The translations under genes were made by a program, and so were the position numbers. A stretch of DNA of 64,000 bases from NCBI GenBank assembly GCA_024516155.1, contig JAJJXM010000054.1, positions 1 through 64,000 on the forward strand. The letters are read 5' to 3'. The stretch comes from Pyronema omphalodes (taxonomy: Eukaryota > Ascomycota > Pezizomycetes > Pezizales > Pyronemataceae). Positions 32,023 to 44,600 of this stretch are shown in pieces. Numbering within the stretch: the first letter of the stretch is position 1; each line of letters opens with the position of its first letter. The notes beneath the pieces were generated by a model. That model was given only the letters and a program-made list of their open reading frames with translations, was not told where the DNA came from and did not search any database.

Positions 32023-34032
32023 TGTCACGGCTCGAGAATTATTACCTTCCCCCTCCTCGTCATTCATTCACCTATTATCATTTGCTTCATTATTCAGCAC
32101 ACGTTTGTTTATCTATTTCTATTATCCTTCGGTCTTCGATCATCACTCGTCACTCGCCTGGGTTACGGTTACGCTCAATTCCCAAATTGTCAAAAAGGTC
32201 ACGTGACCTATCCCCAGGGTTAGGGGTCTGCTCGGATCCCTTTTCGGAAATTCCATACCTACGGTCTACCGATCATCTTATCCGATTAGATAAGATCGGT
32301 CACGTGTCTCTAATCAGTAGTAGATCAGTATGCACGCCCACTGGTCTACTAATGTGCGCACACGTGACTAGGGCTAGGGCACGATCATCTTATCGATAAG
32401 ATAAGATCTAGTCATGTGACCTTATCAGTATTGCACCGTCTTTCCAATCGCAGCTGATCTGGATTCACGTGACTAGGGTTAGGGTTGCACCCGCACACAC
32501 ACAAACTAGGGTTAGGTTTGTGACCGTACGCACACAACTAGGGTTAGGTTTGTGACTGTACGCACACAACTAGGGTTAGGGTTACGGACGCACGCGCACG
32601 ATCAGGGTTACGGAAGCGCGCGCGTGACTACGCTTAGAGTTACGCCAGCGCGCACGCGAAGTACGCTACCGCGCACGCGAGTTACGCTATCGCGCACGCG
32701 AGATACGCTAACGAGCGCGCGCCGAGGCTGTGCACGCAAACACGCTAATTTGGTACGAACGCGTTAGCGCGTCTAGAACGCGCAACCGCGACTGCGTTGT
32801 TTACTTAGTTATTTTTCGGGAAAAATCTGCAAATAGTGGCTCGGCGTGTAAGGAGGAAAAATTGTATATAAGAGGATTGTTTCTTTGTTTGTTTATTTTG
32901 TTTTTCTTTTCTCCTTACACAGTTATTTGTTTATTTACAAATTCAAATACTTTGTCGAAATCTTTGTTTACGTCCTCGTTCTCGTCCCCGTCTTTGGATC
33001 TCTTTGTCCCTTGAAATCTTTGGTTATTTCCTTAAACTCCTAAACACAGAAAGTCTCTAAGTTGATGCTCGACACAGCTTAAGAGTTTCTAACGTTGAAG
33101 TTTGTTAAAATTCACACGTACTCCTCTTGAGTACAGGTAAGCAACACAACTCTTCTTCTTGTTCTTTGGCTCTAACTCTACTAGTATGGGCACGGGCAAT
33201 ACTTCTCGTATACGGGATGTCCCCGCGGCGTAGCCTTTTTTCTCTGAGTTCTTGTTGTTAAAGGTAGGGTTAGGGGTATAGGTATTGGGTGGAACGGGGT
33301 ATGGGAATTTTAGGAGGGGGAAGTAACGTTCACTTGAGGTGGACGGACGAAATCACGGGAGTATGTGTAGATAATTAGATAGTAGATTGCGTGGAGGATA
33401 ATATACAAGATGTTCCACCTCTTTATACTTTTCGTTCCATCTTTTCTTCGCGTGATATCCGTGCTCAATCCCTCGCGCAATCTCCTCCTATTCTCCTTTA
33501 CAAAATACAGAAAACAAATTAAACATCGCAAACAGGAAAGAACAAAGCGCAAAACAACTAACTACAAAATCCAAAAATATCAAAAGCCGCGCGTCATGTT
33601 TTCTCAGTTTCCTTATTTTTCTAGTTTTATTCTCACCGTGTTAAGCGGGTCCTCGCTTAGTTGAGTTCGGTCACTCCGAACTAAGCGAGCACCTCGCTTA
33701 ATGCAACGTCCCCACCGGCGGCAACCCCGCGCTGCGGTCGGCTCCGTCCCCCTTCGCTTATCCCATGTGTACCGGGGTGCTCCGGTATCTTTACCGGAGC
33801 TCCACCCAGTATTCCCACCTACTGTTTCCATTGTTTATCCAACAAGTGGAGTAACAAGGTGGTTACCCCAGCCGCCCACATTCCTGCCGCTCCAATAACA
33901 ACACCACAGAGCAGGTGCTTGTCGGTCCGTGACAAAGTTATTATAAGGTTATCTTCATTGAACTCCAGAGTGAATAATTGAGAAGAGCCGTCAGGTTCTC
34001 CGTCAGCTATCTCTCCCTTGTTCGCCGTTACA
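32023..34032 (+). repeat. Family B left LTR (a), interrupted by a solo LTR
   Basis: About 1173 bp without the insertion at 33103-33934 and its duplicated AAGTT. It carries CACGTG E-boxes, GATA-type sites in palindromic pairs, telomere-like AGGGTTAGGG motifs, and a TATA box TATATAAG at 32865-32872. It is 36 bp longer than LTR (b), in part through an extra copy of a CTAGGGTTAGGTTTGTGAC-type repeat (about 32500-32570). Confidence 0.92.
33103..33934. mobile_element. Solo LTR of a third LTR element (family C)
   Basis: An 832-bp insertion in LTR (a) that starts TGTTAAAATTC and ends GTCCGTGACA. It is flanked by the 5-bp duplication AAGTT (33098-33102 and 33935-33939), and LTRs (b) and (c) show the uninterrupted site. 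It contains no long ORF. TG/CA ends, 5-bp TSD and size fit a solo LTR. An inverted repeat built on CTCGCTTAGTT/AACTAAGCGAG lies at about 33651-33690. Confidence 0.85.
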
Positions 34033-34095
34033 ACATAACTGTGTAATCAAGACCTGCCGGCTCTACCGTCAACACTCGATTACAACAAGCTTTAC

Positions 34096-34266
34096 ATGCT
34101 TCACAACCTCTGGTTCTACGAATTCATCAATCTATTACCGATTTTCCGTTCCCTCGAAAACCCCGTCGTCCTCGACGAAATCGAAATTGCTCGCCAACTC
34201 GGAAACGAATACGCAGCAACTCGAATTCAATATAACGACGAAACCAACATCTGGCACCTCCATTAA
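34096..34266 (+). other. Short ORF upstream of gag (B1)
   Basis: 56 codons starting MLHNLWFYEF, ending CTC CAT TAA, in the same frame as gag and 9 nt before it. It is conserved in B2 with one residue change at the end. No domain is recognised. Confidence 0.55.
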
Positions 34267-34275
34267 TCCCTCGAA

Positions 34276-35396
34276 CTGGACCAAAATGACAAGGTCGTCG
34301 TGGCCCTGTACCTCACAGAAGCCCAAAGGTTGGAGGTCGAACAGGACCCCACGAAGATCAAACTGGTCCGCAACGCCGTAAAGGAATACGAACGAGACTG
34401 TCAACTTAGAGACGACCTCCGAGTTGAACTCACAGAAGCTCGAAAGGACAACTCCCTCTACGCCCAACGAATTACCGACTTGGAAAGGGATCTCGAAAGC
34501 GCCAACGCCTCCGTTCGACTCCTACAAGCCCTTACGAAGAACGGTCCCCTTCCGAATACCCGTCCTATCGAATTAGCCCACCCACCTGAGTTCTGTGGTG
34601 AGCGCAAGGAACTCTTGAACTTCATCTCGAAGGTCAGATCCAAGCTCGCCGGAGACTCCTCCCCTTTTACCGATGATCAACATAAGCTTCGTTATACTTA
34701 TGGATATCTCAAAGGCAACGCTCAGAATCAAATTCAACCTTACGTCCTTACAGATAAGATCAAGCTTAAGGACGTTGAGGCTCTCATTACAATTCTGGAA
34801 GCTGCCTTCGCAGATCCTGATCAAGTTGGTACTGCATCTGCGGAATTGGATAAACTTCAACAGGGCAACCGTGAGTTTAGCCAATATTACGCAGAGTTCC
34901 AACGATTAATGGCTAATCTTGAACTACGATGAAAACGCAAAGAAGGCTGCTCTGAAGCGTGGACTCTCTCGAGACCTTCAGACCAGTCTTGTTTACCAAG
35001 CCGAAGAACCTCAGAACTTCACCAAGTTTGTGGATCTTTGTATGAAGCTAGATTATAGAATTCGAGCTCATTCAAACACCACAAAACGGCACGTTCCTTC
35101 GGTCCCCAGTCGTTCCAGCTCCACGCCGTCTCGCCCGGCGTCCCACCCAACGAATACCAATAGTGGTAATTACGGATCGGCCCCCATGGACCTATCAGCT
35201 TCCCAAAAGGCTCAGAACCAACGCCGTCGTGATGAACGAATGGCTAAGGGACTCTGTCTTTATTGTGGATCAGCCGATCACTTCAAGAACGAATGTTCTA
35301 CGTTGGCATGCAAACAACTCCCGCAAGATTCGCCTAGCCGCCGCCGAGGTTTTGGATATTCCAACAAACCCCGACGTCGACCAGGGAAAAGAGTAG
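34276..35396 (+). pseudogene. Gag of B1 (start codon lost, frameshifted)
   Basis: The position of the ATG used in B2 is CTG here (34276). The protein has a coiled-coil-like N-terminal part (RDDLRVELTEARKDN...DLERDLESANASV), a Gag core (FISKVRSKLAGDSS, SQYYAEFQRLMANL) and one CCHC knuckle CLYCGSADHFKNEC. An indel near 34910 splits it into 34276-34932 and 34919 onward. An extra T near 35312 (GGCATGCAAAC against GGCAGCAAAC in B2) moves the frame so that the ORF enters Pol directly, while the true Gag tail (DVDQGKE stop) lies in another frame ending at 35396. Confidence 0.85.
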
Positions 35397-35428
35397 TCCA
35401 TCAACAGCCTGTTGGCTCTGTTGTTGGA
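35384..35428 (+). promoter_or_regulatory. Predicted -1 frameshift signal (B1)
   Basis: GGGAAAA at 35384-35390, spacer GAGTAG with the gag stop, then a stem built from TCCA and CAACAG (from 35397) pairing with CTGTTG and TGGA (to 35428). Same layout as in B2. In this copy it is bypassed by the upstream T insertion. Confidence 0.65.
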
Positions 35429-38400
35429 CCAGCCCCTGCCTCGTCTTTCGTTTCATCTCAGGAAATCGTTTATGTATCCGCTAGTTCTTTGTCAAGTAAA
35501 CAAGAAAACGAATTGGATGGGAATCATTTGGTCGTGCCATGTACACTAACTGAACACAATACCAAAATCGATACTCATGCTCTCGTAGACTGCGGATGCA
35601 CAGGAATTTCCTTCATGAACGAAGACTTCGCACGCCAACACAACTTCCCCCGTTATCAATTAAAAAACCCCAAAATGGTTGAAGTAATTGATGGTCGACC
35701 CATTTCATCAGGAGACATCACCGAATACGTTGAAGTCGAATGTACAATAGGAGACCATCATGAATTACTAACCTGCCTACGTTACTCGGCTTGGTCATTA
35801 TCCCCTCGTTTTAGGAATCCCATGGCTTCGTAAACACGATGTTACAATAAACTTCGCCGACAACGATATCAAATTCTCATCACCGAACTGCCTCCCCCAC
35901 CGAACCACGTTAACACCCACCCCATGTTAAGGGTATTGCTCCGAAACAACAGAATAAGATCTGTGCTATTTCAGCTACTGACGTTTCGACGAATCGTAAA
36001 CAATGCCAATAACCGTTACGGAAAAGTCGAACAATTCTCCTTATCTTTGAATGAAATCACCACAGCTCTTCAACCAGAGAAAGAGGAACCGGATCTTAAG
36101 ACTATTGTACCACCCGAATATCACCAGTACTTGGGAATCTTCGAAAAAGTCAATGCCGATAAGTTACCGCCCCATCGACCGTCGGATCGCAAGATATCAC
36201 TCGTCGATGGTTTTCAGCCTCCCTTCGGTCCCCTTTACTCCCTATCACGTCCAGAGTTGGAGGAATTGAAACGTTGGTTAGATGAAAACCTCACCAAAGG
36301 TTTCATCCGTGCCTCTTCATCCCCAGCGGCTGCTCCCATTCTTTTCGTAAAGAAAGGCGATGGTTCATTGCGTTTGGTGGTCGATTATCGTGGAATCAAC
36401 GCCGGAACGATCAAGAATCGCTACCCTCTTCCCCTGATGCAGGATACCTTAATGAACCTTTCAAGAGCTAAGTGGTTCACTAAGCTCGACATTAGGGGAG
36501 CGTATAATTTAATACGTATGGCAAATGGGGAAGAATGGAAAACCGCTTTTCGTACCCGGTACGGATTATTCGAATCATTGGTTATGCCCTTCGGGCTTAC
36601 CAATGCCTCTGCAACGTTTCAGAACTTCATTAACGACGTATTGGCACCTTACCTTGATCGATTCTGTACTGCCTATTTGGATGACACCCTGATCTATTCG
36701 GATAATCTCGAAGAACATAAACAACATGTTAAATTGATCCTCGAAGCATTCGAAAAAGCAGGGTTACATCTCAAACCAGAGAAATGCGAGTTCCATCCAG
36801 AAGGAAGTAAAGTACTTAGGACTCATCATTAGTACAGAAGGTAATAAAGATGGACCCTGAGAAGATTACTGCAGTTCGAGATTGGGAATCTCCCCGAAAC
36901 CTCAAAGATGTTAGAGCGTTTTTGGGATTTGCAAACTTCTATCGACGTTTCGTTAAGAACTATTCAAAAATAGTCCAACCTCTCACGTTACTCACACGTA
37001 AAGGAGTTCCTTTCGTCTGGTCAGGAATCCCAACAACAGGCCTTTGAGGAATTGAAATCAACATTTACATCCGCCCCCGTTCTGGCTCGTTTCGACCCAG
37101 ACCGGGATGTTATTGTCGAAACCGATGCTTCCTGATTATGTCTCCTGCCGGAGTTACTTTCTCAATATGATGACTGAAGGAATCTTACATCCTATTGCTT
37201 ACTTCTCAAAGAAACATTCCCCCGCCGAATGTAATTATGAGATATACGATAAAGAACTCATGGCTATCGTCCGGGCTTTCGAAGAATGGCGTCCCGAATT
37301 GCAATCTGTTATTAACCCCATTCGAGTACTGTCAGATCATAAGAATCTGGAATATTTCACTTCGACAAAGCTCTTGAACCGCCGTCAAGCCCGTTGGTCC
37401 CAGTTCTTGTCTCAGTTTAATTTAAGATTGTTTACCGCCCCGGTACCGCAGGCGGTAAACCAGACGCACTGACTCGTCGATCCGGAGATCTGCCTAAAGA
37501 GGGGGATGAACGCTCCCTAGAGAACCACACAACGATCATTAAGCCAGAGAATATCCTTCACGTTGCGGCTGTTACCCCCAGTAATCAACAAACAATAACG
37601 GATTCGCAACAAACCGTAATACCGGACCCACAACAAACAAACCCCACCTTATCCCAGCTCTTCACGGAAGCCTACGAGAAAGACCCATTCCCTATTAAGG
37701 TTATTGAAATGCTAAACAATAACACTCGTTATTGTAAAGGACATTACATTAGCTGAATGTACAGTAAACAATAACCGTTTACTCTACCGGGGATGTTTAT
37801 GGGTCCCGAATTACGAACCTCTACGATTACACCTAATGCAACAACACCACGACTCTCCTACGGCTGGACACCCAGGTAGATCTAAAACATTAGAATACCT
37901 CTCAAGAACCTATACGTGGCCCCAGATGAGGACAGACGTGGAAAGATATATTCGGAAATTGTCATACCTGCCAACGTTCGAAACCTACCAGACACGCCCC
38001 GTTTGGTATCCTACGCCCACTACCTATTCCAGAAAGACCCTGGCAGGACATATCAATGGACTTCGTAACAGGATTACCATGGTCCAATGGGTGTGATGCA
38101 ATTTGGGTAGTTGTGGATAGATTAACCAAAGAACGACATCTGATTGCCTGTCGAACAGATATCGACGCAAAGGAATTATCGTCTTTGTTTATTACCCACA
38201 TCTTTCGATTGCATGGACTCCCCCTTACCATTATCTCTGATCGAGGACCCCAATTCGCTGCTTTGTTTTGGAAGAATCTCTGTCGACGTTTGGGAATCGA
38301 GCCTCGATTATCTACAGCATTCCATCCCCAAACGGACGGTCCAAACAGAACGAATGAACGCCATTATGGAACAATACCTCCGAGCCCACGTCAACTATCT

Positions 38401-39125
38401 TCAAGACGATTGGGCTGACTGGTTACCATTAGCAGAATTCGCTGCGAATAACCAAGCATCCGAGACAACGGGAACTTCCCCGTTCTTTGCCTAATAAAGG
38501 ATTCGACCCCCGTTGCCAATTCGATTTACTCCCAGCAGCTACGAACGATGTAAACGATCGACGGGCCCTCACAACTTCGAAAACCCTCGCCGAAATCCAT
38601 AACCATTTACGAGCTGAAATCAATAGAGCTAATCTACGTTATCAAGAGAATGCCGATGAACATCGACTCCCGTCACCGAATTATCAGCCCGGAGATCTGG
38701 TATGGATGAATGCCCGCAATTGGAAAACCCGTCGACCCTCCCGGAAATTAGACAACAAACGTTACGGACCCCTCAAGATTATCGCCAAAGTATCCCCCTA
38801 TGCCTACCGATTAGAACTACCCCCGACGATGAAATGCCACAACGTTCAACATGTTTCCCTATTGGAACCCGCTGCGAATGACCCCTACCCCGGTCAACAA
38901 TCAGACCCACCACCCCCGGTGGAAATCGACGGTGAAGACGAATACTTCATCGAAGCTATCCTCGACTCCCGAATTCACCGGAAGAAACTCCAGTATATGG
39001 TTAAATGGGTTGGATACGATATGCCCGATTGGGAACCCGCCGAACTTCATTCCGACAGTAAAGCCGTTGACGACTTTCATAAAAAGTACCCCGATAAACC
39101 GGGACCTCTCCCCAACTTATCTTAG
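35390..39125 (+). pseudogene. Pol of B1, many frameshifts
   Basis: Protease (ALVDCGCTGIS), RT ([30 protein letters not shown]), RNase H ([17 protein letters not shown]), integrase ([24 protein letters not shown]) and chromodomain (EDEYFIEAILDSR to FHKKYPDKPGP, ending 39125) are all present, but in pieces: 35833, 35924-36832, 36850-37047, 37107-37472, 37836-38096, 38056-38418 and 38487-39125. Compared with B2, most breaks are single extra bases (GGTCAGGAATCC, GCTTCCTGATTATG, CTCCTGCCGG, AAGGTAATAAAG), with few substitutions. It is dead as sequenced, or this stretch carries consensus errors. Confidence 0.9.
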
Positions 39126-39165
39126 AAGTTACTTCGCCGGAGCTCAGTCCAAGAAGGGGGATCCT

Positions 39166-40302
39166 GTCACGGCTCGAGAATTATTACCTTCCCCCTCCTC
39201 GTCATTCATTCACCTATTATCATTCGCTTCATTATTCAGCACTCGTTTGTTTATTCATTTCTATTATCCTCGGTCTTCGATCATCACTCGTCACTCGCCT
39301 GGGTTAGGGTTACGCTCAATTCCCAAATTGTCAAAAAGGTCACGTGACCTATCCCCAGGGTTAGGGGTCTGCTCGGATCCCTTTTCGGAAATTCCATACC
39401 TACGGTCTACCGATCATCTTATCCGATTAGATAAGATCGGTCACGTGTCTCTAATCAGTAGTAGATCAGTATGCACGCGCACTGGTCTACTAATGTGCGC
39501 ACACGTGACTAGGGCTAGGGCACGATCATCTTATCGATAAGATAAGATCTAGTCATGTGACCTTATCAGTATTGCACCATCTTTCCAATCGCAGCTGATC
39601 TGGATTCACGTGACTAGGGTTAGGGTTGCACCCGCACGCACACAAACTAGGGTTAGGTTTGTGACCGTACGCGCACAGCTAGGGTTAGGGTTACGGACGC
39701 ACGCGCACGATTAGGGTTACGGAAGCGCGCGCGTGACTACGCTTAGGGTTACGCTAGCGCGCACGCGAAGTACGCTACCGCGCACGCGAGTTACGCTATC
39801 GCGCACGCGAGATACGCTAAGGAGCGCGCGACGAGGCTGTGCACGCAAACACGCTAATTTGGTACGAACGCGTTAGCGCGTCTAGAACGCGCAACCGCGA
39901 CCGCGTTGTTTACTTAGTTATTTTTCGGGAAAAATCTGCAAATAGTGGCTCGGCGTGTAAGGAGGAAAAACTGTATATAAGAGGATTGTTTCTTTGTTTG
40001 TTTATTTTGTTTTTCTTTTCTCCTTACACAGTTATTTGTTTATTTACAAATTCAAATACTTTGTCGAAATCTTTGTTTACGTCCTCGTTCTCGTTCCCGT
40101 CTTTGGATCTCTTTGTCCCTTGAAATCTTTGTTTATTTCCTTAACTTCTAAACACAGAAAGTCTCTAAGTTGATGCTTGACACAGCTTAAGAGTTTCTAA
40201 CGTTGAAGTTATTATAAGGTTATATCATTGAACTCAAGAGTGAATAATTGAGAAGAGCCCTCAGGTTCTCCGTCAGCTATCTCTCCCTTGTTCGCCGTTA
40301 CA
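39166..40302 (+). repeat. Family B middle LTR (b), shared by B1 and B2
   Basis: 1137 bp, TGTCACGGC to CCGTTACA. It acts as 3' LTR of B1 and 5' LTR of B2. It contains the GATA palindrome CTTATCGATAAG (39530-39541), E-boxes CACGTG, telomere-like AGGGTTAGGG (about 39616), and a TATA box at 39974-39981. Confidence 0.95.
39974..39981 (+). promoter_or_regulatory. LTR TATA box (family B)
   Basis: TATATAAG follows GGAGGAAAAACTG and is conserved at 32865-32872 and 46228-46235 in the other two LTRs. It is the likely core promoter for the element transcript starting in the LTR. Confidence 0.65.
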
Positions 40303-40365
40303 ACATAACTGTGTAATCAAGACCTGCCGGCTCTACCGTCAACTCTCGATTACAACAAGCTTTAC

Positions 40366-40536
40366 ATGCTTCACAACCTCTGGTTCTACGAATTCATCAA
40401 TCTATTACCGATTTTCCGTTCCCTCGAAAACCCCGTCGTCCTCGACGAAATCGAAATTGCTCGACAACTCGGAAACGAATACGCAGCAACTCGAATTCAA
40501 TATAACGACGAAACCAACATCTGGCACCTCCGTTAA
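40366..40536 (+). other. Short ORF upstream of gag (B2)
   Basis: 56 codons, MLHNLWFYEF start, stop TAA 9 nt before the gag ATG at 40546 and in the same frame. It is nearly identical to the B1 leader ORF. Stop-codon readthrough would fuse it to Gag. Confidence 0.55.
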
Positions 40537-40545
40537 TCCCTCGAA

Positions 40546-41665
40546 ATGGACCAAAATGACAAGGTCGTCGTGGCCCTGTACCTCAACGAAGCCGAAAGGT
40601 TGGAGGTCGAACAGGACCCCACGAAGATCAAATTGGTCCGCGAACGCCGTAAAGGAATACGAACGAGACTGTCAACTTAGAGACGACCTCCGAGTCGAAC
40701 TCACAGAAGCTCGAAAGGACAACTCCCTCTACGCCCAACGAATTACCGACTTGGAGAGGGATCTCGAAAGCGCCAACGCCTCCGTTCGACTCCTACAAGC
40801 CCTTACGAAGAACGGTCCCCTTCCGAATACCCGTCCTATCGAATTACCCTCACCCACCTGAGTTCTCTGGTGAACGCAAGGAACTCTTGAACTTCATCTC
40901 GAAGGTCAGATCCAAGCTCGCCGGAGACTCCTCCCGTTTTACCGATGATCAACATAAGCTACGTTATACTTATGGATATCTCAAAGGCAACGCTCAGAAT
41001 CAAATTCAACCTTACGTCCTTACAGATAAGATTAAGCTTAAGGACGTTGAGGCTCTCATTACAATTCTGGAAGCTGCCTTCGGAGATCCTGATCAAGTTG
41101 GTACTGCATCTGCGGAATTGGATAAACTTCAACAGGGCAACCGTGAGTTTAGCCAATATACGCAGAGTTCCAACGATTAATGGCTATCTTGAACTACGAT
41201 GAAAACGCAAAGAAGGCTGCTCTGAAGCGTGGGCTCTCTCGAGACCTTCAGACCAGTCTTGTTTACCAAGCCGAAGAACCTCAGAACTTCACCAAATTTG
41301 TGGATCTTTGTATGAAGCTAGATTATAGAATTCGAGCTCATTCAAACACCACAAAGCGGCACGTTCCTTCGGTCCCCAGTCGTTCCAGCTCCACGCCGTC
41401 TCGCCCGGCGTCCCACCCAACGAATACCAATAGTGGTAATTACGGATCGGCCCCCATGGACCTATCAGCTTCCCAAAAGGCTCAGAACCAACGCCGTCGT
41501 GATGAACGAATGGCTAAGGGACTCTGTCTTTATTGTGGATCAGCCGATCACTTCAAGAACGAATGTTCTACGTTGGCAGCAAACAACTCCCGCAAGATTC
41601 GCCTAGCCGCCGCCGAGGTTTTGGATATCCCAACAAACCCCGACGTCGACCAGGGAAAAGAGTAG
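40546..41665 (+). pseudogene. Gag of B2 (three small indels)
   Basis: ATG at 40546 (MDQNDKVVVALYL). Compared with B1, single-base indels near 40642, 40850 and 41158 shift the frame (pieces to 40861, 40887-41180, 41180-41665), while B1 is intact at the first two positions. The knuckle CLYCGSADHFKNEC and the Gag tail ending DVDQGKE are in the last piece. Combining copies shows that the family Gag was an ordinary ~370-residue CCHC Gag. Confidence 0.85.
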
Positions 41666-41697
41666 TCCATCAACAGCCTGTTGGCTCTGTTGTTGGA
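41653..41697 (+). promoter_or_regulatory. Predicted -1 frameshift signal (B2)
   Basis: G GGA AAA (41653-41659) in gag phase, a 6-nt spacer GAGTAG, then a hairpin from 41666 to 41697 (TCCA/TGGA and CAACAG/CTGTTG, inner CC/GG around TGTT, with small bulges). Pol is open in the -1 frame. The heptamer and spacer length match family A although the hairpin sequence is unrelated. Confidence 0.75.
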
Positions 41698-44600
41698 CCA
41701 GCCCCTGCCTCGTCTTTCGTTTCATCTCAGGAAATCGTTTATGTATCCGCTAGTTCTTTGTCAAGTAAACAAGAAAACGAATTGGATGGGAATCATTTGG
41801 TCGTGCCATGTACACTAACTGAACACAATACCAAATCGATACTCATGCTCTCGTAGACTGCGGATGCACAGGAATTTCCTTCATGAACGAAGACTTCGCA
41901 CGCCAACACAACTTCCCCCGTTATCAATTAAAAACCCCAAAATGGTTGAAGTAATTGATGGTCGACCCATTTCATCAGGAGACATCACCGAATACGTTGA
42001 AGTCGAATGTACAATAGGAGACCATCATGAATTACTAACTGCCTACGTTACTCGGCTTGGTCATTATCCCCTCGTTTTAGGAATCCCATGGCTTCGTAAA
42101 CACGATGTTACAATAAACTTCGCCGACAACGATATCAAATTCTCATCACCGAACTGCCTCCCCCACCGAACCACGTTAACACCCACCCCTGTTAAGGGTA
42201 TTGCTCCGAAACAACAGAATAAGATCTGTGCTATTTCAGCTACGACGTTTCGACGAATCGTAAACAATGCCAACAACCGTTACGGAAAAGTCGAACAATT
42301 CTCCTTATCTTTGAATGAAATCACCACAGCTCTTCAACCAGAGAAAGAGGAACCGGATCTTAAGACTATTGTACCACCCGAATATCACCAGTACTTGGGA
42401 ATCTTCGAAAAAGTGAACGCCGATAAGTTACCGCCCCATCGACCGTCGGATCACAAGATATCACTCGTCGATGGTTTTCAGCCTCCCTTCGGTCCTCTTT
42501 ACTCCCTATCACGTCCAGAGTTGGAGGAATTGAAACGTTGGTTAGATGAGAACCTTACCAAAGGTTTCATCTGTGCTTCCTCGTCCCCAGCGGCCGCTCC
42601 CATTCTTTTCGTAAAGAAAGGCGATGGTTCATTACGTTTGGTGGTCGATTATCGTGGAATCAACGCCGGAACGATCAAGAATCGCTACCCTCTTCCCCTG
42701 ATGCAGGATACCCTAATGAACCTTTCAAGAGCCAAGTGGTTCACTAAGCTCGACATTAGGGGGGCGTATAACTTAATACGTATGGCAAATGGGGAAGAAT
42801 GGAAAACCGCTTTTCGTACCCGGTACGGATTATTCGAATCATTGGTTATGCCCTTCGGACTTACCAATGCCCCTGCTACGTTTCAGAACTTCATTAACGA
42901 CGTATTGGCACCTTACCTTGATCGATTCTGTACTGCCTATTTGGATGACACCCTGATCTATTCGGATAATCTCGAAGAACATAAACAACATGTTAAATTG
43001 ATTCTCGAAGCATTCGAAAAAGCAGGGTTACATCTCAAACCAGAGAAATGCGAGTTCCACCAGAAGGAAGTAAAGTACTTAGGACTCATCATTAGTACAG
43101 AAGGTATAAAGATGGACCCTGAGAAGATTACTGCAGTTCGAGATTGGGAATCTCCCCGGAACCTCAAAGATGTTAGAGCGTTTTTGGGATTTGCAAACTT
43201 CTATCGACGTTTCGTTAAGAACTATTCAAAAATAGTCCAACCTCTCACATTACTCACACGTAAAGGAGTTCCTTTCGTCTGGTCAGAATCCCAACAACAG
43301 GCCTTTGAGGAATTGAAATCAACATTTACATCCGCCCCCGTTTTGGCTCGTTTCGACCCAGACCGGGATGTTATTGTCGAAACCGATGCTTCTGATTATG
43401 TCTCCGCCGGAGTTCTTTCTCAATATGATGATGAAGGAATCTTACATCCTATTGCTTACTTCTCAAAGAAACATTCCCCCGCCGAATGTAATTATGAGAT
43501 ATACGATAAAGAACTCATGGCTATCGTCCGGGCCTTCGAAGAATGGCGTCCCGAATTGCAATCTGTTATTAACCCCATTCGAGTACTGTCAGATCATAAG
43601 AATCTGGAATATTTCACTTCGACAAAGCTCTTGAACCGCCGTCAAGCCCGTTGGTCCCAGTTCTTGTCTCAGTTTAATTTTAAGATTGTTTACCGCCCCG
43701 GTACCGCAGGCGGTAAACCAGACGCACTGACTCGTCGATCCGGAGATCTGCCTAAAGAGGGGGATGAACGCTCCCTAGAGAACCACACAACGATCATTAA
43801 GCCAGAGAATATCCTTCACGCTGCGGCTGTTACCCGCAGTAATCAACAAACAATAACGGATTCGCAACAAACCGTAATACCGGACCCACAACAAACAAAC
43901 CCCACCTTATCCCAGCTCTTCACGGAAGCCTACGAGAAAGACCCATTCCCCATTAAGGTTATTGAAATGCTAAACAATAACACTCGTTATTGTAAGGACA
44001 TTACATTAGCTGAATGTACAGTAAACAATAACCGTTTATTCTACCGGGGATGTTTATGGGTCCCGAATTACGAACCCCTACGATTACACCTAATGCAACA
44101 ACACCACGACTCTCCTACGGCTGGACACCCAGGTAGATCTAAAACATTAGAATACCTCTCAAGAACCTATACGTGGCCCCAGATGAGGACAGACGTGGAA
44201 AGATATATTCGAAATTGTCATACCTGCCAACGTTCGAAACCTACCAGACATGCCCCGTTTGGTATCCTACGTCCACTACCTATTCCAGAAAGACCCTGGC
44301 AGGACATATCAATGGACTTCGTAACAGGATTACCGTGGTCCAATGGGTGTGATGCAATTTGGGTAGTTGTGGATAGATTAACCAAAGAACGACATCTGAT
44401 TGCCTGTCGAACAGACATCGACGCAAAGGAATTATCGTCTTTGTTTATTACCCACATCTTTCGATTGCATGGACTCCCTCTTACCATTATCTCTGATCGA
44501 GGACCCCAATTCGCTGCTTTGTTTTGGAAGAATCTCTGTCGACGTTTGGGAATCGAGCCTCGATTATCTACAGCATTCCAGCCCCAAACGGACGGCCAAA

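Noticed and set aside
32400..32600. TTAGGG-like repeats as evidence of a telomere or interstitial telomere scar
   Set aside because: The motifs are scattered, not tandem, and recur at the same LTR positions in all three family B LTRs, so they belong to the LTR.
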